Origin: Haladaptatus sp. DYF46
GTDB taxonomy: Archaea; Halobacteriota; Halobacteria; Halobacteriales; Haladaptataceae
NCBI RefSeq assembly: GCF_021083305.1
Contig: NZ_JAJFAY010000002.1
Coordinates: 1 to 64,000 of the forward strand
DNA: 64,000 nucleotides
Direction: 5' to 3'
In this document: positions 27,415 through 35,987 of the stretch, in pieces
How the letters are laid out: every line of letters begins with the position of its first letter
Numbering within the stretch: the stretch's first letter is position 1
Notes under the pieces: generated by a model
The model's database searches: none
What the model was told of the DNA's origin: nothing
What the model saw: only the letters and a program-made list of their open reading frames with translations
Program-made: the position numbers and the translations under genes

Positions 27415-28914
27415 ATGACCGACTGGACGGAGAAATATCGCCCGACCACGCTGTCGGAGGTTCGGGGGAACAACAAGGCCCGGGACGAGCTTCGCAAGTG
27501 GGCCGAGACGTGGGAGGAGCACGGAGACGCCGTCATCCTCCACGGCAGTCCCGGCGTCGGAAAAACCTCGGCGGCCCACGCGCTGGCGAACGACATGGGC
27601 TGGCCGACCATCGAATTGAACGCCAGCGACCAGCGGACCGGCGACGTGGTGAAGCAAATCGCGGGCGAGGCGGCCAAGAGCGGAACCCTCACCGGCGGAA
27701 CGGCGGGGCGGCGCATCGTCATCATGGACGAGGCGGACAACCTGACGCACAACGCCGACCGCGGCGGGTCGCGGGCCATCACGGACGTGGTGAAGTCGGC
27801 GAACCAGCCGCTCATCCTCATCGCGAACGAGTTCTACGACATGTCGAACTCGCTCCGGAACGCCTGTGAAACCGTCGAGTTCCGGAACGTCTCGGCGCGG
27901 AGCATCGTCCCCGCTCTCCGCGACATCTGCCGACAGGAGGGCATCGAGTACGAGTCCGAAGCGTTGGAAGCCATCGCCGAGAACGACAGCGGCGACCTGC
28001 GCTCGGCGGTGAACGATTTGCAGGCCGTGGCCACCACGGGCGGACGACTGACCCGCGACGACGTGGTGACGGGCGAGCGCGACACGACCAGCGGCATCTT
28101 CGACTTCCTCGACGACCTCATCAAGAAACAGGATGCGGAGGGCGCGCTGAAGGCCTCCTACGACGTGGACGAGACGCCGGACAACATGCTGAACTGGATA
28201 GAGGACAACCTCCCGAAGGATTACGAGGGGCAGGAACTCGCCGACGCCTACGGCTACATGGCGAACGCGGACCGCTGGTTGGGCCGGGTTCGGGCCACGC
28301 AGAACTACAAGTACTGGCGCTACGCGAGCGACAACATGACGGCCGGAGTGGCCGCCTCTCGGCGGGGCGACAAGGGTGGCTGGACGCGCTACGGGCCGCC
28401 GAGTTACTGGCGCAAACTCGGCAGTTCGCGGGGCAAGCGCAACACCCGCGACTACATCGCCCGGAAGATAGCCGAGGAGAGCGGCATCAGCATGAGTACG
28501 GCCCGGCGCGAGGTCATCCCGTTCCTCTCGGCGATGACCCACCACTGCAAGAACCGGGAGTTGACGGTGACGATGGCGGCGCAGTACGATTTGGAGGAGA
28601 AACACGTCGCGTTCATCACCGGGAGCGGGAAGACCACGAACAAGGTGCAGGGAATCGTCGAGGATGCGGAGGAGTCCAAAGCGGCAGCGGCCGTCGATAA
28701 CTCCGGCGGCGCGTTCGAGGAGTTCGCGTCGGAGGGGGACGGGGCGGAAACCGACGAATCGGGCGCGGACGACGAAATCGACGAAGTGGTTGCGGACGCG
28801 GACGAGTCGGAGGCAGACGAGTCGAAGGCGGACGGGTCGGACGCGGAATCCGAGTCTGCAAGCACGGAGGAACGATCGGACGACGGTCAGTCCGGTCTCG
28901 GCGACTTCTTCTGA
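27415..28914 (+). CDS. rfcL: Replication factor C large subunit
   Basis: The 499-residue large subunit of the archaeal clamp loader opens the PCNA ring and loads it at primer-template junctions. Walker A is HGSPGVGKTSAAHA, Walker B IVIMDEADNLT, and sensor 1 ILIANEFYDMS. The RFC collar follows. Residues about 420-490 are an acidic Asp/Glu/Ser-rich linker. The last eight residues, QSGLGDFF, form a PIP box for PCNA binding. An AT-rich GTTAAG lies about 35 nt upstream of the ATG. Confidence 0.97.
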   Translation: MTDWTEKYRPTTLSEVRGNNKARDELRKWAETWEEHGDAVILHGSPGVGKTSAAHALANDMGWPTIELNASDQRTGDVVKQIAGEAAKSGTLTGGTAGRRIVIMDEADNLTHNADRGGSRAITDVVKSANQPLILIANEFYDMSNSLRNACETVEFRNVSARSIVPALRDICRQEGIEYESEALEAIAENDSGDLRSAVNDLQAVATTGGRLTRDDVVTGERDTTSGIFDFLDDLIKKQDAEGALKASYDVDETPDNMLNWIEDNLPKDYEGQELADAYGYMANADRWLGRVRATQNYKYWRYASDNMTAGVAASRRGDKGGWTRYGPPSYWRKLGSSRGKRNTRDYIARKIAEESGISMSTARREVIPFLSAMTHHCKNRELTVTMAAQYDLEEKHVAFITGSGKTTNKVQGIVEDAEESKAAAAVDNSGGAFEEFASEGDGAETDESGADDEIDEVVADADESEADESKADGSDAESESASTEERSDDGQSGLGDFF

Positions 28915-28997
28915 ACGGTCCGTTTCTCGAAGCCATCGCTACCGTCGAGAAGGGATTCGTTCCCGCGGCGGGTGCGGTGCCTACAGTTCAAACCCGC

Positions 28998-29543
28998 TCA
29001 GGGAAGGTCCCGCTCCTCGACGAGGAGGCCGTACCGAACCATATCACACCACTCCCCGTCGACGAAGGACGCGTCCCGTGACACGCCCTCTTCCACGAAC
29101 CCGACCCGCTTCAGGACTCGCTTCGACGCCTCGTTCGTCGTCAAGGCGGATGCGGTGATTCGATGGAGACCGAGTTCGGAAAAGCCGTACTCGACCATGC
29201 ACTCGGCGGCGGCGGTGGCATAGCCGTTCCGCCACTCGTCGGGCGTTATCCAGTAGCCGAGTTCGGCGTCCCGCGTGACGTGCACCCACGGGTGTTCGCG
29301 GATGAGGCGGACGAACCCGACGGGCGCGTCGTCCACGCAGACGAGCAGGCCGATGGAGTCGTCGCTGCGACCCATCGTCCCCCCGAGTCGCCGTCGCGCC
29401 CAGTCCTCGTCGGCGGGACGGTGTGCGTGTCGGGTCGCCCGCACGTGCGGGTCGTTTTGATTTTCGCGGAGGAAGGCGATGTCCTCGTCCGTCGCGGGAC
29501 GAAGCGTGACGGGATCGTTTTCCAGAAAGACGGAGCCGGGCAT
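28998..29543 (-). CDS. GNAT-family N-acetyltransferase (RimJ/RimL-like)
   Basis: A 181-residue acetyltransferase starting MPGSVFLENDPVTLRPATDE. The CoA loop is TPDEWRNGYATAAAECMVEY, followed by NEASKRVLKRVGFVEEGVSR. It resembles the 22386-22994 protein in its MPG start and overall layout, so the two may be older paralogs. It is separated from rfcL by 83 bp, tail to tail. Substrate unknown. Confidence 0.88.
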   Translation of the reverse strand: MPGSVFLENDPVTLRPATDEDIAFLRENQNDPHVRATRHAHRPADEDWARRRLGGTMGRSDDSIGLLVCVDDAPVGFVRLIREHPWVHVTRDAELGYWITPDEWRNGYATAAAECMVEYGFSELGLHRITASALTTNEASKRVLKRVGFVEEGVSRDASFVDGEWCDMVRYGLLVEERDLP

Positions 29544-29606
29544 GTCGATCGTGTTGCCATTCTGTAGTTATCAAACTTCTCAAAATTTCCCTTGGACCAA
29601 CCGAGG

Positions 29607-31274
29607 TCAGTACGGGAAGATACGGAAGCCCTGTGGAAGCGCGAATCCGAGGGCGAAGAACAACACCGCCGCGATGGTCGCACAGATGATGGCGTAGGGA
29701 ATCTGCGTTCTGACGTGGACGAGGTGGTCACTCCCGCTGGTCGACGACGCCAAAACAGTGGTGTCGCTGATTGGCGAACTGTGGTCGCCGAAGATGCCGC
29801 CGCTGAACACCGCGCCCATGACGAGCGGGAGGTTCGCGCCGGTGGTGAAGGCGATGGGCATCGCGATGGGGAACATGATGCCGTAGGTGGACCACGAACT
29901 GCCGTCCGAGAAACTCACCATGCTGGTGATGAGGAACAGCGAGACGGGGACGAACTCCGGCGGCACGCCGGAGAAGTGATTCGTGACGAACGAGGAGATG
30001 TCGAGGATGGTCACGGCGTTCTGGATGGAACTGGCGAACATGAGGATGACCGCGGCGAGCAGGATACCCTTGAATCCGCGCGTCATCGCCTCGGTCGCGT
30101 CCTTGTTGCTCGGGATGTCGCCCTTCACGCGGTAGAGGACGAACGCGACGACCAACGCGGAGAAGGCCGCGAGACCAAGACTTACCCCACCGATGTTGAA
30201 CGCCCACTTTCCGCCGTTCGGGAGCAAGAGCCGATAGCCGCCGACGGAGAACAGCGTGGTCATCGACGGCGCGGTGAGGACGGGACTGCTCCGCCAGAAC
30301 ATCGCGCCGACGCCGACGAGAATCATCGTGGCGATGGGAACCGCGAAGTTGCGCCAGTCGGGGGTGGCCGTCTCGGCCATCTCGTACTCGTCCATCTCGC
30401 GGGATATCATCGGGTCGTGGTCGTCCCCCACGACGCCGCCGCCGTTTCGCGCCCGCGACTCCTCGCGGCCCATGCCCATGATGTTGGGAACGACCTGCCA
30501 CGCGACCAGCGCGGCGAGGATGAGCGCGACCCACGAGTAGAAGCCGAAGAAGATGCTGTTGAAAAAGAGCGGCCATATCTGGTTCGTCACCGCGTGGGCG
30601 CTGTCGCCCTGTCCGGCGACATACTGGCCCATCCCGTCCGGGAGTTTGTCCTGTTTCTGGGCCTGCACGAGCGCCTTGCCGATGAAACCGATGAGCGCCG
30701 CGCCCCACGTCGAGTAGAACGCGAGACGGGCGGCGGGACTGCCCGCCGAATCGACGTAGTAGGCCAACTTCGCCCGCGAGACATCGTACTTGTCCGTCAG
30801 CGGGCGCATCATCGACCCGACCACCAAGCAGTTGAAGTAGTCGTCGATGTGGATGATGATGCCCGCGAGGAACGCCGCCTTCTCGGCGTCCGCCGCGGAG
30901 TCGGTTCGTGCGGTGAGCGCTTCGAGGACCCCGCGAAGCGCACCCGAGCGAATCATCAGGCCTATCATCCCGCCGATGGCGAAGATGGCGAGCAGGACGT
31001 TTTCGACGTACCACGGGTCCGAAAAGAGCGGCGCGGTGGCGATTATCTCGGGGACGTGTTTCAGGCCGAACACGGCACCGAGAACCGTGCCCGCGGTGCT
31101 CCCGACCATACTCCCCGGAACGCCGGCGGAGGCAGGCTTCAACGCACCGTAGACGACGCCAGCACTGGCGATACCGCAGAAGAGACCGATTATCGCGTCG
31201 CGCGAATACCACGCGAGGCAGATGGCGACCAGCGCCGGAGCGATCGACCAGACTCCGGCATGAATCGTATCCAT
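29607..31274 (-). CDS. nhaC: NhaC-family Na+/H+ antiporter
   Basis: This 555-residue protein has about a dozen hydrophobic segments. Family motifs include HIDDYFNCLVVGSMMRPLTD, DSAGSPAARLAF, FSDGSSWSTYGIMFPIAMP and SGGIFGDHSSPISDTTVL, all characteristic of NhaC-type exchangers. A central hydrophilic loop (RARNGGGVVGDDHDP) separates two halves. The start MDTIHAGVWS at 31274 is used rather than a site six codons upstream. It probably expels Na+ in exchange for protons; an organic-acid exchange variant cannot be excluded. Confidence 0.9.
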   Translation of the reverse strand: MDTIHAGVWSIAPALVAICLAWYSRDAIIGLFCGIASAGVVYGALKPASAGVPGSMVGSTAGTVLGAVFGLKHVPEIIATAPLFSDPWYVENVLLAIFAIGGMIGLMIRSGALRGVLEALTARTDSAADAEKAAFLAGIIIHIDDYFNCLVVGSMMRPLTDKYDVSRAKLAYYVDSAGSPAARLAFYSTWGAALIGFIGKALVQAQKQDKLPDGMGQYVAGQGDSAHAVTNQIWPLFFNSIFFGFYSWVALILAALVAWQVVPNIMGMGREESRARNGGGVVGDDHDPMISREMDEYEMAETATPDWRNFAVPIATMILVGVGAMFWRSSPVLTAPSMTTLFSVGGYRLLLPNGGKWAFNIGGVSLGLAAFSALVVAFVLYRVKGDIPSNKDATEAMTRGFKGILLAAVILMFASSIQNAVTILDISSFVTNHFSGVPPEFVPVSLFLITSMVSFSDGSSWSTYGIMFPIAMPIAFTTGANLPLVMGAVFSGGIFGDHSSPISDTTVLASSTSGSDHLVHVRTQIPYAIICATIAAVLFFALGFALPQGFRIFPY

Positions 31275-31348
31275 ACCCTTGTTCCCGACCAATCGAACAA
31301 ATGGGTTTTGGGCGGTTGTACGACAGGCGGGGGACGAAAGAAACCCAC

Positions 31349-32140
31349 TCAGTGGACACGTTCGAGGAACCGTTTCGCGCGGTCGGTCTCCGGGTGAGCG
31401 AAGAAGTCGGTGGGCCGCCCCGACTCCACGATTCGTCCCTCCGACATGAGGATGACCCTATCGCCGACTTCGCGGGCGAATCCCATCTCGTGCGTGACGA
31501 CGAGCATCGTCATCCCCTCCTCGGCGAGATTGCCCATCACTTCGAGCACCTCGCCGACGAGTTCGGGGTCGAGCGCGCTCGTCACCTCGTCGAAGAGCAT
31601 GACGCTCGGGTCCATCGCCAGCGCGCGGGCGATGGCGACGCGCTGTTGCTGTCCGCCCGAAAGCTGGTTCGGATACTTCTCGGCTTGGTCCGAGAGGCCC
31701 ACGCGGTCCAGCATCGCCGTCGCCCACTTCCTCGCTTCCGCCTCCTCGAATCCCTTGACGACCTGCGGCCCGAGCGCGACGTTCTCCAGCGCGGTCTTGT
31801 GCGGGAAGAGGTTGAAGCTCTGGAACACCATCCCGATGTGCTGGCGCAGGTGATTCACGTCCACCTCGGGGTCCGTTATCGACTCGCCCTCGATTCGGAT
31901 GTCGCCGTCCTGTATCTCCTCCAAGCGGTTCGTACACCGCAACAGGGTGGATTTGCCGCTCCCGCTCGGCCCGACGATGACGACCACCTCGCCGTCGTCC
32001 ACCGAGAGCGAGACGTCCTTCAGGACGTGCGTCTCGCCGAAGTACTTGTCAACCGACTCGTACTCGACTTCGGGAGCGTCGGGGACGCTCTCACGGTCGG
32101 GGTCGCCCATCGCTCCATCCTCGTCCTCGGGAACGCTCAT
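31349..32140 (-). CDS. Polar amino-acid ABC transporter, ATP-binding subunit (GlnQ-like)
   Basis: A 263-residue ABC ATPase. Walker A is [13 protein letters not shown], the Q-loop [14 protein letters not shown], the signature [16 protein letters not shown], Walker [14 protein letters not shown], and the H-loop VVTHEMGF. This pattern is typical of GlnQ/HisP proteins for polar amino acids. The start at 32140 overlaps the permease stop by 4 bp. It is third in the binding protein-permease-ATPase operon. Confidence 0.93.
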   Translation of the reverse strand: MSVPEDEDGAMGDPDRESVPDAPEVEYESVDKYFGETHVLKDVSLSVDDGEVVVIVGPSGSGKSTLLRCTNRLEEIQDGDIRIEGESITDPEVDVNHLRQHIGMVFQSFNLFPHKTALENVALGPQVVKGFEEAEARKWATAMLDRVGLSDQAEKYPNQLSGGQQQRVAIARALAMDPSVMLFDEVTSALDPELVGEVLEVMGNLAEEGMTMLVVTHEMGFAREVGDRVILMSEGRIVESGRPTDFFAHPETDRAKRFLERVH

Positions 32141-32967
32141 CGTTCCGTCCCCCACATGGAGCGTGACTCCATCGTTCGGACGAGTTTGCCGAGCGGCACC
32201 GTGATGACGAGGTACGCGACGGACACCACGACGATGGGCGTCCACGCGTCGAACGTCGCGCTGTTCACGTTCCGGAAGACGCTGATGAGTTCCGGGATCG
32301 CCAGCACCGTCAGCAACGAGGTGTCCTTGACGAGGATGATGAGGTCGTTGCCGATGGCCGCGAGCGCGTTCCGCCACGCCTGCGGCAGGATGACGTAGCG
32401 CATCGAGTCGATGTACGACATGCCGAGCGACCGCGCCGCCTCCGACTGCCCGCCGGACACGGAGTTGATGCCGCCCTTGACCGCCTCACCGATGTATGCG
32501 GTGTGGTTCAGCGTCAGCCCGATGATGGCCGCCGCGAAACTCCAGTTCTGCAGCGGAAACGTGCTGTTCGTCCAGAGCGCCGGTACGCCGAGGTAGACGA
32601 CGAACAACTGGAACAACAGCGGTGTTCCGCGGAAGAACTCCACGTACAGTGTGGCGATTCGCTGCGTGAACCCCGTTTGGGAGACACGGCCCAAGCCGAC
32701 CATCACGCCAAAGATGAGCGAGAGAACGGAAGAGATGATGATTATCTGCAAAACGAGGAGTAACGCGTCGATGAACTGCGGCAGAATCGTCACGAGCAAC
32801 TGGTAGTCAACGAACTGCGTCAGAATCAACAGCAGAAAGAACAGGACGCCGAGCGTGAACACGCCCGCGACGGCGATTCCCATCCATCGAACCCGGCGGT
32901 CGGTCAGCCAACTCTCCTCGCCGTCCGTCGGACGTTCGATACCGCGTTCGGTGTAGGTCTCTGCCAT
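32137..32967 (-). CDS. Polar amino-acid ABC transporter, permease subunit
   Basis: A 276-residue membrane protein with about six helices. It has the His/Glu/Gln-type permease motif [20 protein letters not shown] and the EAA loop [20 protein letters not shown] followed by [18 protein letters not shown] hydrophilic N-terminus of about 27 residues ([15 protein letters not shown]) precedes the first helix. It is coupled by a 4-bp overlap to the ATPase gene and lies 17 bp after the binding-protein gene. Confidence 0.92.
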   Translation of the reverse strand: MAETYTERGIERPTDGEESWLTDRRVRWMGIAVAGVFTLGVLFFLLLILTQFVDYQLLVTILPQFIDALLLVLQIIIISSVLSLIFGVMVGLGRVSQTGFTQRIATLYVEFFRGTPLLFQLFVVYLGVPALWTNSTFPLQNWSFAAAIIGLTLNHTAYIGEAVKGGINSVSGGQSEAARSLGMSYIDSMRYVILPQAWRNALAAIGNDLIILVKDTSLLTVLAIPELISVFRNVNSATFDAWTPIVVVSVAYLVITVPLGKLVRTMESRSMWGTER

Positions 32968-32984
32968 GAGGACTCCTGCGGCGC

Positions 32985-33821
32985 TTAACCGCTGGTGGTC
33001 CCTCCGGGCGACTCCGAAGTCTGGAAGTATTTGTTGTACAGTTCGTCGTACGTCCCGTTCTGTCGGATGGTCGAGAGCGCGCCGTTGACCTGCTTTCTGA
33101 GTTGGTTATCGTTCTTGCGGAAGGCGATGCCGTAATCCTCGACGGTGAGCGTGAGATAGGGCGGTGCGTTCTCCTTTCCCTGCCTCTCCGCGGCCCCCTT
33201 CCCCTTCAGGAACGTCACTTGGTCGTTCTGCTGTGCGAAGGCCGCGTTGACCGTGTTGTCGTTGATGACCGCGGCGGCCTGATTGTTCCCCAGCGCCGAG
33301 AAGGCGTCGGGAATCTGGTCGTAGCTATCGATGGTCAGATCACCGCCGAACTGCTTTTTCAAGTCCTGTGCGGCGGCCTCACCCGTCGTTCCCTTTTGGA
33401 CGGCGACCGTCTGACCCTTCAGGTCCTGTAGCTTCGTGATGCCGCTGTCTTTCAGGACGAGGACGGTCTGGTACGCCGTGAAGTACGGGTTCGAGAAGGC
33501 GACCTGCTTCGCTCGCTCCGGCGTGATGGTCATCGCGCTCATGATGACACGGAAGTTCCCGTTGTTCAAACTTGGGATGATGGTGTCGAAACTCGTCTGG
33601 ACGAACTCGTAGTTTCGGTCGAGTTGGCCCTCGAAAATCGCGTTCGCGATGTCAACGTCGAAGCCGACGAGGTCGCCGGTCGTGGTTCTGTATTCGAACG
33701 GGCGATACGGGATGTCGGAACCGATTCTGATGGTGCCGCTGTTCTGTGCGCTCGCGTTGCCCGCGAAGGTCAGCCCAGCGACAGCTCCGCCGGTTCCCCT
33801 GAGAAAGGTCCGTCTGTGCAT
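32985..33821 (-). CDS. Polar amino-acid ABC transporter, substrate-binding protein (family 3)
   Basis: A 278-residue secreted protein with a Tat signal (MHRRTFLRGTGGAVAGLTFA) and an AxA-like cleavage region GNASA. The SBP family 3 core shows DIPYRPFEYRTTTGDLVGFD and SAMTITPERAKQVAFSNPYF, typical of glutamine/arginine-type binding proteins. No lipobox Cys is seen, so membrane retention may rely on an uncleaved signal. It is the first gene of the operon, downstream of a 22-bp repeat array. Confidence 0.93.
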   Translation of the reverse strand: MHRRTFLRGTGGAVAGLTFAGNASAQNSGTIRIGSDIPYRPFEYRTTTGDLVGFDVDIANAIFEGQLDRNYEFVQTSFDTIIPSLNNGNFRVIMSAMTITPERAKQVAFSNPYFTAYQTVLVLKDSGITKLQDLKGQTVAVQKGTTGEAAAQDLKKQFGGDLTIDSYDQIPDAFSALGNNQAAAVINDNTVNAAFAQQNDQVTFLKGKGAAERQGKENAPPYLTLTVEDYGIAFRKNDNQLRKQVNGALSTIRQNGTYDELYNKYFQTSESPGGTTSG

Positions 33822-33910
33822 TGTGGTTCTCCCCCATCCCTACATAGTCAAACACCCTATAGAAAGCTACTATCGGTTGTTGACTGGATTTCGGTAAAAA
33901 TTTTTGCGGC

Positions 33911-34020
33911 AGTTCGTTGGTCGTTCATTCGCGAACCATTAGTCGTTTGCCGACGGTTCGTTGGTCGCTCACCGACGGTTCGTTGGTAGTTTGCCGCTGG
34001 GTCGTCGGAAGTTCGCCGCC
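33911..34020. repeat. Array of five degenerate 22-bp tandem repeats
   Basis: Units begin at 33911, 33933, 33955, 33977 and 33999. Units 3 and 4 both start GGTTCGTTGGT and differ mainly in the second half; units 1, 2 and 5 are more diverged. The period of 22 is not a multiple of three, which argues against coding. The array occupies the intergenic space between the heme A synthase stop (34022) and the ABC binding-protein start (33821). Confidence 0.65.
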
Positions 34021-34021
34021 G

Positions 34022-34501
34022 TCAGTCGTCCGACGGATAGCCGCCGGGCGAATCCGCGGCGGGGGCCGTCGCCCGGTGCGGTTCCTCGTACGCCCACAGC
34101 GTCGCCGCGAGGAGCGACGAGAATATCACCATCGCGGCGGCGTGGTGGGCCGTTTGCACGAGCGGACCGTAGATGAGGACGGTCGCGCCGCCCAGCAGCA
34201 CCTGCACCGGCAGGACGACCAGCGCGAGGGTCGTCGCGGCGCGGATTCGCGTGCTGTCGTAGTACTTCCACGCGCCGATGGTGGTTCCGAGGATGAAGAA
34301 TCCGGTCACCATGGCGACGAGTCGGTGGAACCACTCGATGAAATCCGGAATGGTTTGCGGAAGGACGCCCCCACGACAGAACGGCCAGTCTTGACCACAC
34401 GAAAGTCCCGCACCCATCGCGGCGGTGTACACGCCGAGCAGGATGAGGATGAACGTCAGTGCCGTCGTGAACGCGGCGAAGCGTCGAAATCGAGACCCCA
34501 T
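34022..34501 (-). CDS. ctaA: Half-size heme A synthase-like protein (COX15/CtaA)
   Basis: A 159-residue membrane protein with four predicted helices. It has the Cys pair in AGLSCGQDWPFCRGG and the heme-ligand histidines in FIEWFHRLVAMVTG and LVQTAHHAAAMV. Typical bacterial CtaA is twice this length (two four-helix halves); some archaea have a half-length form that presumably works as a dimer. It oxidises heme O to heme A for terminal oxidases. The start MGSRFRRFAAF is well placed before the first helix. Confidence 0.85.
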   Translation of the reverse strand: MGSRFRRFAAFTTALTFILILLGVYTAAMGAGLSCGQDWPFCRGGVLPQTIPDFIEWFHRLVAMVTGFFILGTTIGAWKYYDSTRIRAATTLALVVLPVQVLLGGATVLIYGPLVQTAHHAAAMVIFSSLLAATLWAYEEPHRATAPAADSPGGYPSDD

Positions 34502-34835
34502 CAGTTACACACCTCGGGTTGGTCGTCTCCTATCACGGTAATCCCCTTTCACGGGAGTTGGAAAGCGGCCTACTTAGGTCTGTCCGACTTTCCCGCGAAC
34601 TGGGAGCGGGAGAAGAACGTCCATCGGAACGTCGTTTCGACGAGGAAAGGGCGGAAGCTTTCAGCGGGGACCACGGGGCGGAGAGGACACCACCGCGGGC
34701 GAAACCGGGTCGGCTTCCGAACATTCTTGTATGTAAGTAATAAGTTTTGTGGAGATATAATGTCCCGAGAGAAGCGACAACCACGAACGGACCCCAAGCA
34801 CGCGTTTAATGGGGTGCGGTCACCATACGTCGCGT
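34502..34835. other. Intergenic region without a recognised gene
   Basis: These 334 bp separate divergent genes. No ORF with haloarchaeal codon use was found. The segment holds AT-rich patches around 34740-34760 and a TATA-like GCGTTTAATGG at 34802-34812, which suits the M24-family gene starting at 34836. Confidence 0.5.
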
Positions 34836-35915
34836 ATGACGAAACGAGACCGCCTCGATGGCCTGCTCGCAGACCGTGACCTCGAATCAGTCTGGTTCGC
34901 ACGCCCGAACTCGTTCGCGTGGCTCACGGGCGGGAACAACGTCGTGGACCGCGAGGGCGACGTGGGAGTCGCGGCAGTCGGCTACGACGGCGATACGCTC
35001 CGCGTGGTCACGGATTCCATCGAGGCGGGTCGCCTCCGCGAGGAGGAACTCCCCGACGACGTGCCGGTCGAGGAGTATCCGTGGTACGAGTCGTCGCTCG
35101 GCGAAGCCGTCGCGGAGCACGCGACGACGCCCGCCGCGGCGGACTTCGACGTGCCGGGATTCGAGTCGGTGGACGCCTCGCCGCTTCGAGAACCGCTCAC
35201 CGATGAGGACGCGGACGACTACCGGGAATTGGGTGCGGAGACGGCCGCCGCGGTCGAAGCCATCTGTCGGGAGTTGGAATCGGACGACACGGAACGGGAG
35301 ATCGCGTCGGCGGTCCGCGGCGCGCTCTCCGCACGCGGCATCGAGACGCCCGTGGCGCTCGTCGGGGGGAGCGAGCGAGCGCAGAAGTACCGCCACTACA
35401 CACCGACCGAGGCAAAACTGGGCGATTACGCGCACGTCTCCGTGACCGCGGAGCGGGACGGACTGCACGCGAGTTGTACGCGAACCGTCGCGTTCGACGC
35501 GCCGGATTGGCTCGCGGAGCGACATCGGGCCGCGGCGATCGTGGAGACCACGGCGCTCGCGGCGACGCAGCAGATAGCGGCGTTCGACGGGCGTGCCAAG
35601 GACGTGTTCGAGGCGATTCGAGCGACCTACGAACACGTCGGATACGAGGGCGAATGGAAGCACCACCATCAGGGCGGCGCGGCGGGGTACGCCGGACGGG
35701 AATGGATAGCCACGCCAACGACGGATGACGAAATTCGACTGCCGATGGCGTACGCGTGGAACCCGACCGTGCAGGGTGCAAAGAGCGAGGACACCGTTCT
35801 CATCGGGGAAAACGAAATGGAAATCCTCACGGAGACCGGAAACTGGCCGACGGAATCCGTGATGGCGTTCGACTACGAGGGCGCGCTTCCGCGGCCGGCC
35901 GTTCTCGAACTTTGA
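34836..35915 (+). CDS. M24 (pita-bread) family protein lacking the usual metal ligands
   Basis: A 359-residue protein with the creatinase/prolidase N-domain (SVWFARPNSFAWLTGGNNVV) and a C-terminal pita-bread domain (AETAAAVEAICRELESDDTE and after). In metallo-aminopeptidases the core has two Asp, one His and two Glu. Here the first Asp region reads HVSVTAERDGLHASCTRTVA without the expected Asp pair, and the His region reads HHHQGGAAGYAG. It may be a creatinase-like or non-hydrolytic member. The start at 34836 is supported by a TATA-like element. Confidence 0.78.
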   Translation: MTKRDRLDGLLADRDLESVWFARPNSFAWLTGGNNVVDREGDVGVAAVGYDGDTLRVVTDSIEAGRLREEELPDDVPVEEYPWYESSLGEAVAEHATTPAAADFDVPGFESVDASPLREPLTDEDADDYRELGAETAAAVEAICRELESDDTEREIASAVRGALSARGIETPVALVGGSERAQKYRHYTPTEAKLGDYAHVSVTAERDGLHASCTRTVAFDAPDWLAERHRAAAIVETTALAATQQIAAFDGRAKDVFEAIRATYEHVGYEGEWKHHHQGGAAGYAGREWIATPTTDDEIRLPMAYAWNPTVQGAKSEDTVLIGENEMEILTETGNWPTESVMAFDYEGALPRPAVLEL

Positions 35916-35987
35916 TTTCGACGGACGTCGAAGGCAAATTCGACGCATTGGGATACCTTTTTACAGGCGGGCGAAAACGTACCCGGC

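Noticed and set aside
29592..31397. Plus-strand open frame of 601 codons
   Set aside because: Antisense to the NhaC antiporter gene; arginine/histidine-rich product without hydrophobic segments or motifs.
33911..34020. Possible CRISPR array
   Set aside because: The repeats are contiguous with no unique spacers and are too degenerate and short; no cas genes nearby.
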